From assembly GCA_003500955.1 (NCBI GenBank), contig DNQP01000289.1, forward strand, positions 7,335 through 14,915: a stretch of 7,581 nucleotides of DNA, written 5' to 3'. Shown piece after piece: positions 5,233-7,581 of this stretch. Below the pieces are notes generated by a model. It saw nothing but the letters and a program-made list of their open reading frames with translations. It was not told the DNA's origin and did no database searches. Made by a program: the position numbers and the translations under genes. Source of the DNA: Curvibacter sp. (GTDB lineage Bacteria > Pseudomonadota > Gammaproteobacteria > Burkholderiales > Burkholderiaceae_C). Within the stretch, counting starts at the first letter, position 1. The number at the start of each line of letters is the position of its first letter.

Positions 5233-6057
5233 CTAGTGTGTGTGTGTCAGGTTGCCGACCAGCAGCACGAGCACGATGCCCGACATCAGCCAGGCGATCT
5301 GCGTCAGCGTTTCGCGCAGGGCGAGGCGCTTCTGCAACTGGGGGATCAGGTCGGCCAGGGCCACGTAGATGAAGCTGCTGGACGCCACCACGAGGAAGAA
5401 GGTCAGGTAGTCGCGCAGCAGGTCGACCAGCCACCAGCCCACCAGGCCGCCCAGGGCCGTGATGGCACCGGCCAGCGTGACCTTGAGCAGCGCTGCCTTG
5501 CGCGTGCCGCTGCTCTCGCGCAGCACGGCCAGATCGCCCATGTGGTGGGGCACCTCGTGCGCCAGCACGGCCAGGGCCGCGATGAGGCCAAGCTGCAGGT
5601 CGGCCATGAAGGCCGAGGCGATCAGGATGCCGTCGCCAAAACAATGCACGCTGTCGCCCACCAGCACGGACCACCCCCCCGAAACGGTGCGCGGGCCATG
5701 GTCATGGCCGTGCCCCTGCGCGTGGCCATGGTCGTGAGCGTGTTCACGGTGGTCGTGCCCGCCGTGGACAGCCTCATGGTGGTGCTCATGGCCGTGGTGC
5801 CAGAGCTCGGCCTTGTCGAGCAGGAAGAAGAAGACCACGCCGATCAGCAGCGTGAGGAAGAGTTCGTGCGCGCCGAACTCGCTTTCGAAGGCCTCGGGCA
5901 GCAGGTGCAGAAAGGCCGTGCCCAGCAGGGCCCCGGCCGCCAGGCTGAGCATGTGCTGGGTGTAGCGCGCCAGCACGCCGAAGCTCAGGGCCGCGGCCAG
6001 CCAGACGCTACCGATGCCGGCCGTCAGCGTGCCGAGTAGGATCGCAAGAAGAGTCAT
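5233..6057 (-). CDS. ZIP-family divalent metal transporter
   Basis: This 274-residue inner-membrane protein probably imports Zn2+ or a related divalent metal. Family hallmarks are FLHLLPEAFE in helix 2 (49-58), HCFGDGILIASAF in helix 4 (138-150, with H138 and D142) and HEVPHHMGDLAVL in helix 5 (167-179, with H167, E168, H171 and D175), which build the binuclear metal site in ZIP proteins. A His-rich loop at about 86-120 (HHGHEHHHEAVHGGHDH and on) lies between helices 3 and 4, as in many ZIPs, and may bind or sense metal. The ATG at 6057 is preceded by a weak CGGAA. The C-terminus reads THTH, encoded by a (GT)6 repeat just before the stop. It is apparently the first gene of a three-gene minus-strand unit. 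I see no recognisable Zur site upstream. Confidence 0.9.
   Translation of the reverse strand: MTLLAILLGTLTAGIGSVWLAAALSFGVLARYTQHMLSLAAGALLGTAFLHLLPEAFESEFGAHELFLTLLIGVVFFFLLDKAELWHHGHEHHHEAVHGGHDHREHAHDHGHAQGHGHDHGPRTVSGGWSVLVGDSVHCFGDGILIASAFMADLQLGLIAALAVLAHEVPHHMGDLAVLRESSGTRKAALLKVTLAGAITALGGLVGWWLVDLLRDYLTFFLVVASSSFIYVALADLIPQLQKRLALRETLTQIAWLMSGIVLVLLVGNLTHTH
5236..5247. repeat. (GT)6 microsatellite at the end of the ZIP gene
   Basis: Six GT units directly precede the ZIP stop codon (5233-5235) and encode its last THTH residues. A loss of one unit would remove the stop and read in frame into the Mrr-like gene 20 bp away. Confidence 0.85.
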
Positions 6058-6100
6058 GTTCCGATTCTCTCAGACGTGTCAAGGTGCTTCGGAACACGCA

Positions 6101-6126
6101 AGAAAAGGGCCGCCCGCAGGCGGCCC
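6101..6126 (-). terminator. Rho-independent terminator of the dienelactone hydrolase gene
   Basis: On the minus strand, GGGCCGCC-TGCG-GGCGGCCC (6126-6107) forms a perfect 8-bp GC-rich stem followed by TTTTCT. It begins about 20 bp after the stop codon of the hydrolase gene and separates it from the ZIP operon. Confidence 0.82.
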
Positions 6127-6147
6127 CGGCGTGCAGGCGCCTGTGGA

Positions 6148-7044
6148 TCACACACCGTGGGCCTTGAACCATGCCAGGCAGCGCTTCCAGCCGTCCTCGG
6201 CGGCTTCCTTGCGGTAGCTGGGCCGGTAGTCGGCGTGGAAGGCGTGCGGGGCATCCTTGTAGACCACGAACTGCGAGGCCTTCGCGTTGGCGTTGCCAGC
6301 CGCCAGCGCGGCCTTCATCTTCTCGACACCGTCGAGCGGAATGCCGGTGTCGGCCTCGCCGTAGAGGCCCAGCACCGGGCCGTTGAGCTGGCCGGCGATG
6401 TCGATGGGGTTCCTGGGGGTGAGCTCGTTCTGCGCGCCCACGACACGGCCGTACCAGGCCACGCCGGCCTTGATGGACTTGCTGTGCGCGGTGTAGAGCC
6501 AGGTCTGGCGCCCGCCCCAGCAAAAGCCCGTGACACCCACGCGCTTGAGGTCACCGCCGTGGGCACCGGCCCAGGCCACCGTAGCGTCCAGGTCACCGGC
6601 GACCTGGGCGTCGGGCACCTTGGAGATCACTTCGGCGATCAACTTTGCGATCTCGCCGTAGCTCTGCGCATCGCCCTGGCGCACGAAGAGCTCGGGGGCG
6701 ATGGCCAGGTAGCCCTCGCGCGCGAAACGGTGCGTGATGTCGGCGATGTGCTCGTGCACGCCGAAGATCTCGGACAGCACCAGCACCACGGGCAGGTTGG
6801 TCTTGCCCGCCGGCTGGGCACGGTAGGCCGGCATCTTGAAACCGTTCACATCGATCGTGACCTCGCCCACGGTCAGGCCCGTGGTCGGCGTCTTGATCGC
6901 GGTCTGCGCCACGATGGGCAGGGCCGACGCGGCAAAGCCCACCCCGAGCGCACTCTTGAGCGCGGTGCGGCGCGTGGCGCCAGCCTCGCTGCTCTGGCCG
7001 GGCAGCAGGGCCTTGAATTCGGTTTCCAGGTCGCGGTTCATCAT
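6148..7044 (-). CDS. Dienelactone hydrolase family protein with a Tat-type signal
   Basis: This 298-residue alpha/beta-hydrolase of the dienelactone hydrolase family hydrolyses ester or lactone bonds with a Cys-Asp-His triad. Visible are SEIFGVHEHI (91-100, with the family's active-site Glu92), the nucleophile elbow GFCWGG with Cys175, GEADTGIP with Asp232, and APHAFHADYRPSY with His267. An N-terminal extension absent from the classical cytoplasmic enzyme carries TRRTALKSAL (25-34) followed by a hydrophobic stretch GVGFAASALPIVAQ, which looks like a twin-arginine export signal; the mature protein would be periplasmic. The start is set by GAGGAG (7055-7050 on the minus strand), five bases before ATG 7044 and eight before ATG 7041. 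An in-frame upstream start at 7065 is less likely. The substrate is unknown, and the gene does not sit in a visible aromatic-degradation operon. A terminator follows. Confidence 0.88.
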   Translation of the reverse strand: MMNRDLETEFKALLPGQSSEAGATRRTALKSALGVGFAASALPIVAQTAIKTPTTGLTVGEVTIDVNGFKMPAYRAQPAGKTNLPVVLVLSEIFGVHEHIADITHRFAREGYLAIAPELFVRQGDAQSYGEIAKLIAEVISKVPDAQVAGDLDATVAWAGAHGGDLKRVGVTGFCWGGRQTWLYTAHSKSIKAGVAWYGRVVGAQNELTPRNPIDIAGQLNGPVLGLYGEADTGIPLDGVEKMKAALAAGNANAKASQFVVYKDAPHAFHADYRPSYRKEAAEDGWKRCLAWFKAHGV

Positions 7045-7049
7045 GTGGG

Positions 7050-7055
7050 CTCCTC
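7050..7055 (-). promoter_or_regulatory. Shine-Dalgarno of the dienelactone hydrolase gene
   Basis: GAGGAG on the minus strand lies five bases upstream of the ATG at 7044. It decides the start against the in-frame ATG at 7065, which lies upstream of this site. Confidence 0.75.
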
Positions 7056-7140
7056 GTGCGGTCATGGGAAACCGCTGAGTCTAGCGATCCGGTGCGCGGC
7101 ATCGCCGGTCTGGGGCTTGCCCCCTGAGCCCGGTCGGACT

Positions 7141-7581
7141 TCAGCGCGCCGCGGCGATCAGGTCCAGTTCGACCGTGGCGCCCTTGGGCAGCTGGTAGAC
7201 GCCCACCGAGGTCCGCGTGTGCGCGCCGGCCGGCCCCAGGATCTGCTGCAGCAGACCCGAGGCGGCGTCGGCCACCTCGCTGTGCTGGGTGAAATCGGGG
7301 CTGCATTGCACATAGACCGTGAGCCGGAGGATCTGGCGCACATCGTTGAGGCTGCCGAGCTCGCGCTGCAGCAGGGCCAGCGCGCGCAGCGTGCAGATCT
7401 TGGCGGCCCGCTGCGCCTGCTCCAGCGCCACCTCGGCACCGGCGCGTCCGGTGACCACAACGGCGTTGCCGATGCGCGGCACCTGGCCGCTGAGGTAGAG
7501 GGTGTTGCCGTCGCGCAGCACGGGCACGTAGTTGCCACCGGCCTTGATCTCGCCGTCGGGCGCGAAGCCCAGGGCCTCGGC
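7141..7581 (-). CDS. RidA (YjgF/YER057c/UK114) family protein, 5' end cut off
   Basis: 146 residues are visible and the frame stays open to the window edge, so only about ten N-terminal residues should be missing. The sequence runs AEALGFAPDGEIKAGGNYVPVLRDGNTLYLSGQVPRIGN, then a helix-rich middle (LEQAQRAAKICTLRAL), LTVYVQCSPDFTQHSEVADAAS and the conserved end GPAGAHTRTSVGVYQLPKGATVELDLIAAAR. The Arg in HTRTSVGV aligns with the key Arg of RidA (R105 in the enteric enzyme), which deaminates reactive enamine/imine intermediates. This member has the longer N-terminus of a broad RidA-like subgroup, so true imine deaminase activity is not assured. Proteins of this family form cytoplasmic trimers. 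The stop at 7141 is 96 bp before the co-oriented hydrolase gene, so they may or may not share a transcript. No internal Met provides a start within the window. Confidence 0.88.
   Translation of the reverse strand, partial: AEALGFAPDGEIKAGGNYVPVLRDGNTLYLSGQVPRIGNAVVVTGRAGAEVALEQAQRAAKICTLRALALLQRELGSLNDVRQILRLTVYVQCSPDFTQHSEVADAASGLLQQILGPAGAHTRTSVGVYQLPKGATVELDLIAAAR

Noticed and set aside
4238..5236. 332-codon plus-strand open frame opposite the Mrr-like and small membrane protein genes
   Set aside because: Antisense shadow with biased composition. The minus strand has better start sites, membrane segments and family motifs.
5674..5680. Run of seven C (G on the coding strand) in the ZIP gene as a phase-variable tract
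   Set aside because: Seven bases is short for programmed slippage, and it simply encodes two in-frame Gly codons.
6077..6082. TTGACA on the minus strand upstream of the ZIP gene as a -35 box
   Set aside because: A -10 box at normal spacing would overlap the ATG and no TATAAT-like sequence is found there, so a promoter call is unsupported.
7112..7123. GGGG-cttg-CCCC hairpin as a terminator for the RidA gene
   Set aside because: The stem is only 4 bp and no T-tract follows on the minus strand.

Overview
This GC-rich window looks like chromosomal DNA from a betaproteobacterium, probably Burkholderiales and most likely Comamonadaceae. That placement rests on strong G/C third-position bias, the kinds of proteins present, and C/G-rich intergenic hairpins. 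It is inference from composition and protein character, since no search was possible. I see no rRNA, tRNA, CRISPR array, phage gene or transposase gene.

Layout. Positions 1-480 hold no credible gene. They are a dense set of inverted repeats, bounded by two related copies of a 15-bp-stem hairpin in opposite orientation. Four plus-strand genes follow: an EamA/DMT-family permease (481-1368), a two-domain 3-mercaptopyruvate-type sulfurtransferase (1636-2496), a putative Na+/H+ antiporter of the Na_H_antiport_3 type (2566-3825) and a small VOC/glyoxalase-fold protein (3846-4271). The rest is on the minus strand and converges on the VOC gene with overlapping stop codons. Read in the direction of transcription it is: a RidA-family protein (enters from the right edge), a Tat-signal dienelactone-hydrolase-family protein with its own terminator, then an apparent operon of a ZIP metal transporter, a membrane-anchored Mrr-like nuclease-fold protein and a small unknown membrane protein.

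The most unusual feature is a non-coding, MITE-like element of about 264 bp (1368-1631) between the permease and the sulfurtransferase. It has perfect 25-bp terminal inverted repeats, a flanking TA duplication and two further large internal palindromes, so the whole element can fold as a three-armed structure. Removing it together with one TA copy restores a tight gene junction: a TAA stop one base before the sulfurtransferase ATG, and a GAGGAA Shine-Dalgarno seven bases upstream of it. The insertion therefore appears to have landed in the stop codon, turned TAA into TAG, and moved the ribosome-binding site about 270 bp from its gene.

A second lead is the 66-nt leader of the antiporter gene. 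It lacks a Shine-Dalgarno, contains a strong hairpin, and has a closing stem that ends exactly at the start codon. It could be a cation-responsive riboswitch or another structured leader.

The genes are mostly housekeeping or accessory metabolism and transport: sulfur transfer, cation exchange, divalent metal uptake, and reactive-metabolite handling (RidA, dienelactone hydrolase, VOC). No single pathway joins them all.
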